Of a stretch of DNA of 64,000 bases, positions 50,524 to 59,524 are shown one piece after another (positions within the stretch are counted from its first letter, which is position 1; every line of letters begins with the position of its first letter). The stretch lies in assembly GCF_002252585.1 (NCBI RefSeq), contig NZ_NQLD01000003.1; one strand, written 5' to 3'. Both the position numbers and the translations under genes were made by a program. The notes beneath the pieces were generated by a model. It was not told the DNA's origin, did not search any database, and worked only from the letters and a program-made list of their open reading frames with translations. The stretch comes from Methanocatella intestini. Lineage in GTDB: Archaea > Methanobacteriota > Methanobacteria > Methanobacteriales > Methanobacteriaceae.

Positions 50524-51917
50524 ATGTAATAATATTGACTGAAGGCGGAAAAAACTATGGATTCGGGCATGTAGCCAGATGCAGCTCAATATATCAGGCT
50601 TTTAGAAAATTCTGCATAACACCTCAATTTATTGTTAATGGGGACAAATCAATTGATGCGATTTTGCAAAATATTAACTATGCTATTTATGACTGGCAGA
50701 ATATGGAATTTGCTGATGATGATATTGTTATTATAGATTCATATCATGCACCACTCGAATTTTACCAGAAAATAGCTAAAACAACTGCACTGGCCATTTA
50801 TATTGATGATAATAATCGTATAGATTATCCTGACGGAACAGTTGTAAACGGAACAATCCTTGCAACAACCAGAAGAAAAGATGCGCTGTACGGTTCAAAA
50901 TACATTCCACTTAGAGAGGACTTCTGGAATGCAAAGATAACTGATGTTAATGATGAAATAAAAAATGTTTTAATTACTTTAGGCGGAAATGATTTAAGAA
51001 ATCTGACTCCTAAAATCCTGAATTTGCTGAAAAATGAGGATTTTGCAAAAAAGGTCATCATAGGAAATAGCTTTGATAATGTTGATGAAATCGAGGAGTT
51101 TGATGATGAACTGATTTATTCTCCAGACAGCAGACAAATGCTTGATGCTATGGAAAGCACAGATTTGGCTATTTCATCAGCAGGCCAAACATTATATGAA
51201 CTTGCAAGGGTGGGTGTTCCGACAATTGCTGTTGGAGTTGTTGACAATCAGATAAACAATATTCAAAACTGGCAAAAGCAGGGTTTCATTGAGTTTGCAG
51301 GATTCTGGGACGATGATAATTTAGAAGAAAATATTTTAGCTAAACTGGAGCTGCTTAAAGATTCTGCTTTAAGAAAAGAAAAGCAAAATATGGGTGTTAG
51401 TGCAGTTGATGGTAAAGGTTCTATAAGAATAGCTAAAACAGCTCTAAACAGTTATTACAGGAAAAATTCTGTTTTCAGAGAAATTAAAAAAGAGGACTGT
51501 CTTAAAATATTTGAAATAGCTAATGATGAAGAAGTAAGAAAAAGCTCTTTTAATTGCGATAAAATAGATTTGGAAACTCATAAAAAATGGTTTAATGGGA
51601 TATTAAATGATAATACAACAGAATTTCTGGTTTTGGAATATGACTCAGATATTATTGGTCAGTTAAGATTTGATTTTGATGAAAAGTATCCTGTTATTAG
51701 CATTAGCTTAAATAAAAAGTATAGGGGATTAAGATTGTCTAAATACTTGTTAAATAAGGGAATAACTTATATTAAGGAAAATTATAATCAGGATACTTTA
51801 GTTGCAGATATTAAAAAAAGCAATGCAAGGTCAGTTTCATTTTTTGAGGCTATGGGATTTAAAAAAGAATGTGAAATCAGAAACGGCAGTGCTTTAAGAT
51901 TTATTTACAGAGGATGA
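50520..51917 (+). CDS. pseG: PseG hydrolase fused to PseH-like acetyltransferase
   Basis: 465 residues, two domains. Residues 1-310 are PseG, the nucleotide-sugar hydrolase: GGKNYGFGHVARC at 9-21 (the catalytic His region), VIIDSYHAPLEFY, VLITLGGNDLRNLTP, and AISSAGQTLYELARVGVPTI. Residues 318-465 are a GNAT acetyltransferase (FREIKKEDCLKIFEIAND, IISISLNKKYRGLRLSKYLL with VI before it, and NARSVSFFEAMGFKKE), the PseH step. PseH N-acetylates C4 and PseG then removes UDP, so the fusion joins successive steps. Such PseG-GNAT fusions occur in some bacteria. The start overlaps the preceding stop. Confidence 0.85.
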   Translation: MNVIILTEGGKNYGFGHVARCSSIYQAFRKFCITPQFIVNGDKSIDAILQNINYAIYDWQNMEFADDDIVIIDSYHAPLEFYQKIAKTTALAIYIDDNNRIDYPDGTVVNGTILATTRRKDALYGSKYIPLREDFWNAKITDVNDEIKNVLITLGGNDLRNLTPKILNLLKNEDFAKKVIIGNSFDNVDEIEEFDDELIYSPDSRQMLDAMESTDLAISSAGQTLYELARVGVPTIAVGVVDNQINNIQNWQKQGFIEFAGFWDDDNLEENILAKLELLKDSALRKEKQNMGVSAVDGKGSIRIAKTALNSYYRKNSVFREIKKEDCLKIFEIANDEEVRKSSFNCDKIDLETHKKWFNGILNDNTTEFLVLEYDSDIIGQLRFDFDEKYPVISISLNKKYRGLRLSKYLLNKGITYIKENYNQDTLVADIKKSNARSVSFFEAMGFKKECEIRNGSALRFIYRG

Positions 51918-51920
51918 ATT

Positions 51921-52970
51921 ATGGAATTTAAAATTGAAAATAAAATGATTGGGGATGGACATCCGGCTTTTATAATAGCTGAGCTTTCAGCAAATCATAT
52001 GAATGATTATGATATAGCTGTTAAAACTATAGAGGCAATGGCAAAATCTGGTGCAGATGCAGTTAAATTTCAGACATATACTCCGGATACCATAACTTTA
52101 GACTGTGACAATGAGTATTTTCAGATAAAACAGGGAACAATATGGGACGGTCAGGTATTGTATAACCTCTATGAGGATGCATTTATGCCATGGGATTGGC
52201 AGCCTAAACTAAAAAAGGTAGCTGAAGATTTGGGGTTAATTGTATTTTCTTCACCATTTGATGAAACTTCAGTTGATTTTTTAGAAGATATGAATGTAGG
52301 TGCTTATAAAATCGCTTCTTTTGAAATTACAGACATTCCGTTAATCAAATATGTTGCAGGAAAAAACAAACCGGTTATAATCTCAACAGGAATAGCTTCA
52401 AAAGAAGACATTGATTTGGCCATTAAAACATGCAAGGATGCAGGTAATGATAAAATAGCTGTTTTAAAGTGCACTTCAGCTTATCCCGCCCCATTGGAAG
52501 AAATAAATCTTAAGACAATTCCTGATTTAAAAGAAAACTTCAAAACAGTTGTCGGACTTTCAGACCATACTTTAGGCAGTGACGTTGCTGTTGCATCTGT
52601 AGCTATGGGAGCTAAAATAATTGAAAAACACTTTATTTTAGACAGAACTATGGAAGGGCCGGATTCAGACTTTTCTATGGAACCTGATGAATTTAAGCAG
52701 ATGGTTGATTCAATAAGAAATGTTGAAAAAGCTCTGGGCAAAGTTAGTTATGAATTATCTGATAAAATGAAGGCAAACAGGGAGTTTTCAAGATCATTAT
52801 TTGCAGTTAAAGACATCAAAAAAGGGGAAATCATAACAAAAGACAATGTCAAATCAATCCGGCCGGGTTTTGGCTTGCATCCTAAATATTTAGCAGAAAT
52901 TATCGGATGCAAGGCTGCTGAAGATATTGACAGAGGAACTCCTTTTAAACTGGAATTTGTAAACAAATAA
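51921..52970 (+). CDS. pseI: Pseudaminic acid synthase, PseI
   Basis: 349 residues, NeuB family. The TIM barrel carries AFIIAELSANHMNDYDIAV and DAVKFQTYTPDTI near the start, YKIASFEITDIPLI in the middle and VGLSDHTLGSDVAVASVAMG with KIIEKHFILDR later. The C-terminal SAF (antifreeze-like) domain from about 290 has GEIITKDNVKSIRPGFGLHP. It condenses the six-carbon sugar from PseG with phosphoenolpyruvate to give the nonulosonic acid. SANHMNDYD and context favour PseI over NeuB. A GAGGATGA site overlaps the pseG stop. Confidence 0.9.
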   Translation: MEFKIENKMIGDGHPAFIIAELSANHMNDYDIAVKTIEAMAKSGADAVKFQTYTPDTITLDCDNEYFQIKQGTIWDGQVLYNLYEDAFMPWDWQPKLKKVAEDLGLIVFSSPFDETSVDFLEDMNVGAYKIASFEITDIPLIKYVAGKNKPVIISTGIASKEDIDLAIKTCKDAGNDKIAVLKCTSAYPAPLEEINLKTIPDLKENFKTVVGLSDHTLGSDVAVASVAMGAKIIEKHFILDRTMEGPDSDFSMEPDEFKQMVDSIRNVEKALGKVSYELSDKMKANREFSRSLFAVKDIKKGEIITKDNVKSIRPGFGLHPKYLAEIIGCKAAEDIDRGTPFKLEFVNK

Positions 52971-53015
52971 ATTTAAATTAAAAAAGGATTAATATATAAT
53001 TTTAAGAGGTGCTTA

Positions 53016-53981
53016 ATGTCATTGAATGTTGGAGTTATAGGTGCTGGAGCAATGGGAACAGCTATTTCTCAGTGTATTGCACCAAATACTAATAAATTGT
53101 TATTGTATGCCAGAAGAAAAGAAATCTGTGATGATATAAATGAAGGTCATATTAACTGCGAGTATCATCCAAGTGTTAAACTGCATAAAAATATTATGGC
53201 TGTCAATGATTTATGTGACCTGAAGGATGTTGATGTTATATTTTTATGTATTCCTTCATCAGTTATGCGCCAGACAATGGTTCAGTTAAATGACATAGTT
53301 TCAGATAAGTGTATTTTTGTAAGCACAGCTAAAGGAATTGAAAACAAGACAAATAAAAGAATGAGTGAAGTTATTGAAGAGGAAACCGGAAGATCTGCAG
53401 TAGTGTTATCCGGACCGAACATAGCTTCTGAAATGATGAAAAACCTGCCTTCTGCAACTACAATAGCCAGTATAAAGAAAAAAGATCTGGAAATAGTCAA
53501 AAATGTATTGTCAACTCCCAAACTTAAAGTTAACACTAATCATGATGTTATTGGAACTGAATTTTGCGGTATCATTAAAAATATTTTAGCTATTTCTCAG
53601 GGAATTTGTAAAGGAATGGGCATTAATGACAATGCTAAATTTGCAGTTTTCACCAAAAGTTATAATGAAACTAAATGTATTATTGAGAAATTAGGTGGAA
53701 ACAGATCAACAGTAGATGATTATTGCGGATTTGGAGATATTATAACAGCATCTACATTAAATGTAAGTAGAAATCATACTTTGGGTATCTGGTACGGTCA
53801 GGGTGTATATCTGGATGAGCAGACAGGAGTGCTTTTTGAAGGAAAAAACACGACTATTGTTCTTAAGGAAATCTGTGATAAGTTAAATATTGAATGTTTA
53901 ACTGTTAATTTTGTTTATGATGTTATTATTTTGAAAAAAAGTCCTAAAAAAGCATTTTATGCATTATGGGAAAAATTATAA
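53016..53981 (+). CDS. gpsA: NAD(P)-dependent glycerol-3-phosphate dehydrogenase-like (GpsA type) 2
   Basis: 321 residues, paralogous to 18557-19519. The Rossmann motif VGVIGAGAMGTAIS is canonical here. FLCIPSSVMRQTM, STAKGIENK, VVLSGPNIASEM and GTEFCGIIKNILAI follow. CGFGDIITAST and GVLFEGKNT are shared. It follows the pse operon by 45 bases with its own AGAGGTG ribosome site, and it precedes the TarI-like gene if the inserted GNAT pair is ignored. It should supply sn-glycerol 3-phosphate, probably for surface decoration. Confidence 0.8.
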   Translation: MSLNVGVIGAGAMGTAISQCIAPNTNKLLLYARRKEICDDINEGHINCEYHPSVKLHKNIMAVNDLCDLKDVDVIFLCIPSSVMRQTMVQLNDIVSDKCIFVSTAKGIENKTNKRMSEVIEEETGRSAVVLSGPNIASEMMKNLPSATTIASIKKKDLEIVKNVLSTPKLKVNTNHDVIGTEFCGIIKNILAISQGICKGMGINDNAKFAVFTKSYNETKCIIEKLGGNRSTVDDYCGFGDIITASTLNVSRNHTLGIWYGQGVYLDEQTGVLFEGKNTTIVLKEICDKLNIECLTVNFVYDVIILKKSPKKAFYALWEKL

Positions 53982-54005
53982 TTAATCTCATAATATATCT
54001 ATTTT

Positions 54006-54123
54006 ATCTTTATTTTTTCAGTTTCAAAGCAATTTTTCTATTTTAAATCAATTTAAGGTTAAACAGTTTTTTATAGCTATTTTTAATGTGTAATCAACAG
54101 ATTTATATATTTTAAAGCTTAAT
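54006..54123. repeat. Direct repeat left of GNAT pair
   Basis: ATCTTTATTTTTTCAG, then TTTCAA(A/T)GCAATTTTTCT and ATTTTAAATCAATTT, with a distal ATATTTTAAAGCTTAAT. The same order recurs at 55339-55445. The two copies bracket the 46-codon gene and the GNAT gene. The surrounding stretch 53982-54405 holds no other gene. Confidence 0.75.
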
Positions 54124-54323
54124 AATATTGATTATAGAATATATTGTTATATGTGTTCTTTTTGGTTTAAACAGAATATTTTATTATTTACTTATCTAAG
54201 TTAATAGTATTGAAAATAGTTTAAATTTAAGAGTTTTGTTTGTAAATCTAATTTTACAGACTTTTTAGATAATTTGAGCATTTTTGATGAATTTAAATCA
54301 AATTTGAAAATGTAATACAAAAG

Positions 54324-54332
54324 TTATATATG
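54324..54332 (+). promoter_or_regulatory. TATA box of 46-codon gene
   Basis: TTATATATG lies 74 bases before the ATG at 54406. The predicted leader of about 50 bases contains the ribosome site TAAGGAGTGATTAGT. Confidence 0.45.
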
Positions 54333-54405
54333 TAACACCAGTAATTATTTAAATAATAATTAATAAAAAGGTTATTACATATTATATTTTTAAGGAGTGA
54401 TTAGT

Positions 54406-54546
54406 ATGGCTAAACCTATTGGAAAAACTCCCGTTTTTGAAGGTAAAGATGCTATTGCTGTTTTAAAAAAGATGCAACAACCACCTACTGAAAAAGATAG
54501 GGAGTTTGCAAAAAAAATTAGGAATCAAAGAACTGTTTTATTTTAA
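54406..54546 (+). CDS. 46-residue small protein, possible partner of GNAT
   Basis: The ATG has AAGGAGTGAT just upstream. The product begins MAKPIGKTPVFEGKDAIAVL and continues KKMQQPPTEKDREFAKKIRN, ending QRTVLF. It is small, basic and helical in the second half, as in many antitoxins. It converges on a GNAT gene, overlapping its stop by four bases, and both lie between a pair of direct repeats. The PP-x-x-KD-x-x-F-x-x-x-I pattern looks conserved-family-like, but I cannot name the family. Confidence 0.65.
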   Translation: MAKPIGKTPVFEGKDAIAVLKKMQQPPTEKDREFAKKIRNQRTVLF

Positions 54547-55136
54547 TTTTTTGGTTCCTCTTTTATATCTTTTAAATCTAAATATATGTTAAAACACCTT
54601 GTTGGGTCTTGTTTTTTTATCATATCTATTTTTTTAAGGATTTCCTTATCACTTTCACGTGTGTAAAAATTATTTTTAATATAAAAATCTAATGCTATTG
54701 CATATGCTTCAACAATAATGACTCTAAATCCTATTTTAGTTTTTGATAGTTTAAGCATTGAAAGTAATACATTAGCAAGTATATGTGAGCCTAATCCTTG
54801 TTTGGCATATTTTTTATCTATTGCAAATCTTCCAATTTTAATTGCAGGCAATTCATTGTTTTCACTAATGTTTAACTCATTGCATATTTCTTTTTTAGTT
54901 TCTTCATCTTCTAAGATTTTTAATTTCATTGAATCTGTTAGAATTGATACATATCCAACTATAATTTCATCACATATTACTAATTGTGTTAAGTTTAAAT
55001 TCATATTCTGCTGATTTAATGCATCATTTTTTAAGAAATCTGTTAAATCCTGTGACTCGCACTCAAAATCATTTAGGTCATGATGTTGGTTTAATGTTTC
55101 GAAAATATAATTTTCTTTAATATACTCTATATTCAT
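54543..55136 (-). CDS. GNAT acetyltransferase, TacT/AtaT-like
   Basis: 197 residues. It opens with HHDLNDFECESQDLTDFLKN and DALNQQ, the NF/DFxCxxxxLxxFL pattern of GNAT toxins (TacT/AtaT type). The acetyl-CoA loop is KKYAKQGLGSHILANVLLS (Q/R-x-x-G-x-G/A). IIVEAYAIALDFYIKNNF is the C-terminal motif. Such toxins acetylate aminoacyl-tRNA and pair with RHH antitoxins. No RHH gene is adjacent; the only small neighbour is the convergent 46-residue gene. A toxin role is therefore an inference. Confidence 0.7.
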   Translation of the reverse strand: MNIEYIKENYIFETLNQHHDLNDFECESQDLTDFLKNDALNQQNMNLNLTQLVICDEIIVGYVSILTDSMKLKILEDEETKKEICNELNISENNELPAIKIGRFAIDKKYAKQGLGSHILANVLLSMLKLSKTKIGFRVIIVEAYAIALDFYIKNNFYTRESDKEILKKIDMIKKQDPTRCFNIYLDLKDIKEEPKN

Positions 55137-55338
55137 GTTTATTATCTTTATTGTTCATAATATTAATATAATGTGGTTGGATAAGGTTATTAAATATAAA
55201 TTAATTAAATTTAGTTTTTTAAAGGTTGTATATTGTGTTTTAAGCTATTCTGCTCTTTTATTTCCATTTAAAAAATTTATCAATGTACATTATGTTTTTC
55301 AGCAATTTTTAAATTTTATTTCTTAATAACTCATTATT

Positions 55339-55445
55339 ATCTTTCTTTTTTCAGTTTCAATGCAATTTTTCTATTTTAAATCAATTTTAAGATTAGGCAC
55401 TGATTTTTAGATAGAATTTATAGTTTTGCATATTTTAAAGCTTAA
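55339..55445. repeat. Direct repeat right of GNAT pair
   Basis: Second copy of 54006-54123, about ten bases shorter in the middle. The interval 55137-55517 otherwise holds only AT-rich DNA and a TATA-like TTATAAATATA (55482-55492) about 26-36 bases before the next ATG. Confidence 0.75.
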
Positions 55446-55517
55446 TTTTAGTAATTGCAGAATGAATGTTTGGAAATACATTATTATAAATATAAAAAAT
55501 AACAAAATCTAACTTTA

Positions 55518-56213
55518 ATGATATGTGCTGCACTACTTGCTGGAGGTATAGGAACCCGTTTGGATGTTGGAATGCCTAAGCAATTTTATTTAATAGCTGA
55601 TAAACCAATTTTAATACATTCCTTGGAAGCTTTCTTAAAAGTTGAAGAAATGGATGAAATTATAGTATCTTCACCAAAAGAATGCATTAATAAAACTAAA
55701 GATGTAATAAAAGAATATGAATTAACAGACCCAAGAATCACTGTTATAGAAGGTGGAAAAAGACGTAGTGATACAATTTTAAATTCTATTAACTACACTC
55801 TTGAAAATGATTATCCTAAAGATTCAATAATGGTTACTCATGATGCTGCAAGGATATTTGTAACTCCTCAGTTAATTAAAGACAGTGTCAGGTATGCAAA
55901 ACAGTATGGAGCAGCCAGTGCAGTTATTCCAGCTACAGATGTAATATTCGAATCTAAAAAACAGGGAATATTAACTGATGTTCCGGACAGGCAGTATTTG
56001 CTGCAGTCTCAGACACCACAGTCATTTAATATAAATCATTACCTTGAAATTTACAGTGATTTGTCCGATGAAGAAATTGACAAATTAGATGAAGCTATGA
56101 TTTTGTTTCACATGAGAGGTCATGAAATTGGTTTATTTGAAGGGGATAGAACCAATTTTAAAGTTACAAGACCATCAGATATTAAAATAGCTAATGCGAT
56201 GTTAAGGGGATAA
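55518..56213 (+). CDS. IspD/TarI-like cytidylyltransferase
   Basis: 231 residues. The CTP-binding start is ALLAGGIGTRLDVGMPKQF at 5-23, and VTHDAARIFVTP lies near 105-116, both typical of the IspD/TarI family. QTPQSFNINHYL and NFKVTRPSDIKIA follow. Archaea do not use the MEP isoprenoid pathway, so this is more likely a TarI-type enzyme that activates ribitol 5-phosphate or a similar alditol phosphate to its CDP form. The start is nearly leaderless by TATA position. It is followed three bases later by a surface-carbohydrate gene. Confidence 0.8.
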   Translation: MICAALLAGGIGTRLDVGMPKQFYLIADKPILIHSLEAFLKVEEMDEIIVSSPKECINKTKDVIKEYELTDPRITVIEGGKRRSDTILNSINYTLENDYPKDSIMVTHDAARIFVTPQLIKDSVRYAKQYGAASAVIPATDVIFESKKQGILTDVPDRQYLLQSQTPQSFNINHYLEIYSDLSDEEIDKLDEAMILFHMRGHEIGLFEGDRTNFKVTRPSDIKIANAMLRG

Positions 56214-56216
56214 ATA

Positions 56217-57512
56217 ATGGCAGATATTGTAATCTTTTATGAACTTCCGGAAAGGGAATTAAATAATGCTAATCTTTTAAAAGCAGAATTTGAAAAAAGA
56301 GGATATTCTGTTGATATATTGGGGTATTATAATTACAGGGAACTTATTTTTCCAAAAGAATATAAACCGAAACTACTGATTGGTCAGGCAGGTTATAATA
56401 ATAATGACATTGAAAGATATACTGTCAGATTCAAACCTAAAATAGATAAAATACTTAATTTAAGGTATGAACAGGTAATAGCTAAAAGAATTCTTGATTC
56501 CAAGGCTCATTATCCTAAGGAGTATATGAAAAAAGCCAGTCATGTTTGCTGGAGTGAAAAGATAAAACAGGATATGATGGCTGAAGGAATTGAGGAAAAG
56601 AATTTACCGGTTACCGGTGATATTAAAACTGATTTTTCAAATCACAGATTTGATTCATTTTTCAAAACTAAGAATCAGCTGGCCAGTGAATTTAATTTGG
56701 ATTCATTCAAGGAATGGATTTTATTTATTTCAAGTTTTACATTTAATGAAAAAGACTCTAAACGTTTAATGAGTATGAATCATAATCTGGATGACGGTAA
56801 ATATATGCAAAAATGGAATGTTGAATCAAAAGCTATTGTAATGGAATGGTTTGAGAAATTCCTAAAGGCACATCCTGAAAAGGAATTTATTTACCGTCCT
56901 CATCCTGTTGAATTTAATGTACTTGATGAAGATTCTACAATCAGTATTTTAGATGAAAAATATCCTAATTTCCATTATATCAATAAATATGCAATTCAGG
57001 AATGGATCAGGCCATGCGATTACTTAAACACTGTTATAAGTACTTCCATTATTGATGTTTACTTGCTGGAAAAACAGTGTAATATTTTAAGGCCCGTTGA
57101 GCTGAATCCTGATTTTGATAATCCATTGCTTGTTGGAGCTAAAACAATCAGCACTTACGAGGAATTTGAAAAGTTAAACACCCTTAAAAACACTGAAGAA
57201 TTTCCGGTTTCTCGTGAAATGATTGATCAGTATTATGATTTTGGAGATAAGCTGGCTTATGAGCGAATTTGTGATTATGCAGAAAAAATGATTAATGATG
57301 ATTCGTTTAAGCATGATTTCTATCCGAATCCGTCAAGATTCCACAGATTAAAGTTCATTATTAAAAGATCTCTTGATGTTCCGAAATTAATTCCTGCAGT
57401 TATCAAATCAGCTATTAAAAACAAGTCATCAACATCCAAAACTAAAGATAACAGGTCAATTTATGAAAAAAATGCTAAGAAAATAAGAGAAATTATTAAT
57501 CAGTCCTCATAG
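56217..57512 (+). CDS. Surface carbohydrate biosynthesis protein, glycerophosphotransferase-like fold
   Basis: 431 residues. It opens DIVIFYELPERELNNANLL, has PKLLIGQAGYNNNDIERY, then CWSEKIKQDMMAEGI and a central EWILFISSFTF. The late EFIYRPHPVEFNV and YLNTVISTSIIDVYLLE resemble the active-site half of GT-B CDP-glycerol phosphotransferases (TagB/TagF-like) and of 'surface carbohydrate biosynthesis' proteins. It follows a TarI-like gene by three bases, so use of a CDP-alditol is plausible. The last 50 residues are basic. The 3' end overlaps LicD 3 (convergent) by 13 bases. Confidence 0.55.
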   Translation: MADIVIFYELPERELNNANLLKAEFEKRGYSVDILGYYNYRELIFPKEYKPKLLIGQAGYNNNDIERYTVRFKPKIDKILNLRYEQVIAKRILDSKAHYPKEYMKKASHVCWSEKIKQDMMAEGIEEKNLPVTGDIKTDFSNHRFDSFFKTKNQLASEFNLDSFKEWILFISSFTFNEKDSKRLMSMNHNLDDGKYMQKWNVESKAIVMEWFEKFLKAHPEKEFIYRPHPVEFNVLDEDSTISILDEKYPNFHYINKYAIQEWIRPCDYLNTVISTSIIDVYLLEKQCNILRPVELNPDFDNPLLVGAKTISTYEEFEKLNTLKNTEEFPVSREMIDQYYDFGDKLAYERICDYAEKMINDDSFKHDFYPNPSRFHRLKFIIKRSLDVPKLIPAVIKSAIKNKSSTSKTKDNRSIYEKNAKKIREIINQSS

Positions 57513-58333
57513 GGGCCAAAATCTATTTTTTGAGTTATATGATTATATCTTTCAGATTCTGGAGGTAACTTCATATAATCTCCATAAATTTGTGTAAGAA
57601 TGCTGTCAAGATTATTTGGACAGTGAACTTCAACATCTTCAAACATTATTGTTTTTCCAGGTTTGAAATCACTTATTTTATAAATTTGCGGATGGTGAAG
57701 AGCTGAAATATCACAAACATATTTGCAGTCTTTATCATTATATTTGTCCAATAATTTATGGGTTTTATCAAATAAGGATTCTCTTGAAATATTAAATAGT
57801 TTTAAAAAGCCATGTCCTGCATTAGCTAATGTCTGAACTAAAATAGGATATCCTTTAAATTTTATAACACTCATTGCAAGTAATCTGTCCAAAACACGGC
57901 AACGTTTTACATGGATGAATCTTTTTAATTTGTTGTCCGGAACTTTGTCCAATACAAATATGTCAATATCAATTCCCAAATCAAAATCTACCTGATCAAC
58001 CCACCATTCTTCAAAAATAGTATCTTTTAACATGATTTTTGAAAATAAAAAGAAATAATCTTTTGTTTTACTTGTTAAAAAGTTATATTTATTATTTGAT
58101 TTGGATAATGCTACTTTTTTAAACTTTTCATAGTCTTTTCTAAACATAATAATGTCTATATCATCATCCCAGGGAATAAAACCCCCATGCCTAACAGCAC
58201 CTAATGCACTACCTCCGTAAATAAAATACTCAATGTTGTTCTCTTCACAAATAGCTATAAAATCCTTTAGAATCATAAGCTCTAACTTTTGCAGTTTGTG
58301 AATAGTTTCGCTAGAATAATCAGTATAGTGCAT
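57500..58333 (-). CDS. LicD family phosphotransferase 3
   Basis: 277 residues with AAAGGTAA before the ATG. The LicD signature YGGSALGAVRHGGFIPWDDD (39-58) is intact. KTIMFEDVEVHCPNN and QIYGDYMKLPPE form the typical C terminus. It is very similar to LicD 2 (17679-18542), including MILKDFIAICEENNIEYFIY versus MMLKDFIKVCDENQIEYFLD. Both genes end near a convergent glycan gene. It should transfer a phospho-alcohol from a CDP donor to a surface glycan. Confidence 0.85.
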   Translation of the reverse strand: MHYTDYSSETIHKLQKLELMILKDFIAICEENNIEYFIYGGSALGAVRHGGFIPWDDDIDIIMFRKDYEKFKKVALSKSNNKYNFLTSKTKDYFFLFSKIMLKDTIFEEWWVDQVDFDLGIDIDIFVLDKVPDNKLKRFIHVKRCRVLDRLLAMSVIKFKGYPILVQTLANAGHGFLKLFNISRESLFDKTHKLLDKYNDKDCKYVCDISALHHPQIYKISDFKPGKTIMFEDVEVHCPNNLDSILTQIYGDYMKLPPESERYNHITQKIDFGPYED

Positions 58334-58456
58334 TTTTTTACCTTTAAAAAACTTGTTAAATATATTTTATTCAAATTTACATATATAACTTTTCTAATGG
58401 AAATTTTTATTAATTATGTTTAGTATACTTTTAGTTATATAGAGGATATGAAAAAT

Positions 58457-59500
58457 ATGACTTTTAAAATTAGTGTAATAATGCCTGTTTATAATGCTGA
58501 AGATGAATTAAACACAGCTATTGATTCAATAATAAATCAGTCTTTCGGTTTTGAAAATATTGAGTTAATAATAGTTGATGACTGTTCAACAGATAATTCC
58601 AGAAACATTATAACTGATTATGCTAATGAATATGAGAATATTATTCCTGTTTTTTTAGATGAAAACTCCGGACTTCCAGGTAAGCCACGCAGTTTAGGTA
58701 TTAAATATGCCAGTGCTGATTATATCTCCTTTTTGGATTCTGATGATGAATATCTTAAAGATGGTCTTAAAAATCTTTATGATACTATTTTAAGTGAAGA
58801 CTCTGATTTTGTAATCGGATCACATGTCATTAATCTTGATGGGGACAAAGTTAAAGTTAAATTTCTGCAAAGTGATGAAAAATTAGTGAACTTAAATCCT
58901 TTGGAATCTCAGGAAATCTTTGACAGCTTAAGTTTAAATTATTTTGTGGCTCCTTGGGGTAAAATGTTTAAAAAAGAATTGATTTTAGATAATAATATAA
59001 CATTTCCGGAAGATACTTTATGTGAAGACACTTATTTTTATTTTAAAGCACTGATAAATTCAAACAAGATTTCTGTTTTACCTAATACTCAGGTTTACAT
59101 GTATAATACTTTTGAACATAAAAAAACAGCTATACATGGTCATGATGTTAAAAAATTCAATAGATTCTTAAAAGGTATGTATAAAGTTAATAATCTTTTA
59201 GAACCAGTTAAATTATCTCAATATGTAACAATAGGGGAGAATATTGGGAGTTTACTTTTAATCTTTTCTAATTTGGATAAAAAACATAAAATGTCTGCAG
59301 TTAAAGAAATTTACAAGTTTGAAAAACATTTAAATTGTAAAATTGATATTCATAGAAAAGAAATAGCTGTTTTAAATAATAAAGTTTTAAATAAACAGTT
59401 CAAACAGGCTATTTTTATTTCTAAGCTTTATACTTCCCTTTATAATAATCAGACAATAAAAAACCTTTATAGAAAGTTTAATATTAGGAAAAATAACTGA
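58457..59500 (+). CDS. Glycosyltransferase family 2
   Basis: 347 residues from the ATG at 58457. I prefer it over 58448 because AGAGGAT directly abuts the earlier ATG but is nine bases from this one. Signatures: KISVIMPVYNAEDEL, LIIVDDCSTDNSR, YISFLDSDDEYL (DxD-type) and WGKMFKKELI, then EDTLCEDTYFYF. Over its first 180 residues it is clearly related to the GT2 at 889. The last 120 residues are basic and helical. It is probably a cytoplasmic enzyme of surface glycan synthesis. Donor and acceptor unknown. Confidence 0.85.
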   Translation: MTFKISVIMPVYNAEDELNTAIDSIINQSFGFENIELIIVDDCSTDNSRNIITDYANEYENIIPVFLDENSGLPGKPRSLGIKYASADYISFLDSDDEYLKDGLKNLYDTILSEDSDFVIGSHVINLDGDKVKVKFLQSDEKLVNLNPLESQEIFDSLSLNYFVAPWGKMFKKELILDNNITFPEDTLCEDTYFYFKALINSNKISVLPNTQVYMYNTFEHKKTAIHGHDVKKFNRFLKGMYKVNNLLEPVKLSQYVTIGENIGSLLLIFSNLDKKHKMSAVKEIYKFEKHLNCKIDIHRKEIAVLNNKVLNKQFKQAIFISKLYTSLYNNQTIKNLYRKFNIRKNN

Positions 59501-59524
59501 ATTTTTTGTTTATTGGTGTTGGTA

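Noticed and set aside
55135..55326. 63-codon open frame starting MFIIFIVHNINIMW
   Set aside because: No ribosome site, AT-driven hydrophobic composition, overlaps the promoter side of the GNAT gene.
55518..56213. IspD of the MEP isoprenoid pathway
   Set aside because: Archaea use the mevalonate route, and the gene is joined to a surface-carbohydrate gene; a TarI-like role fits better.
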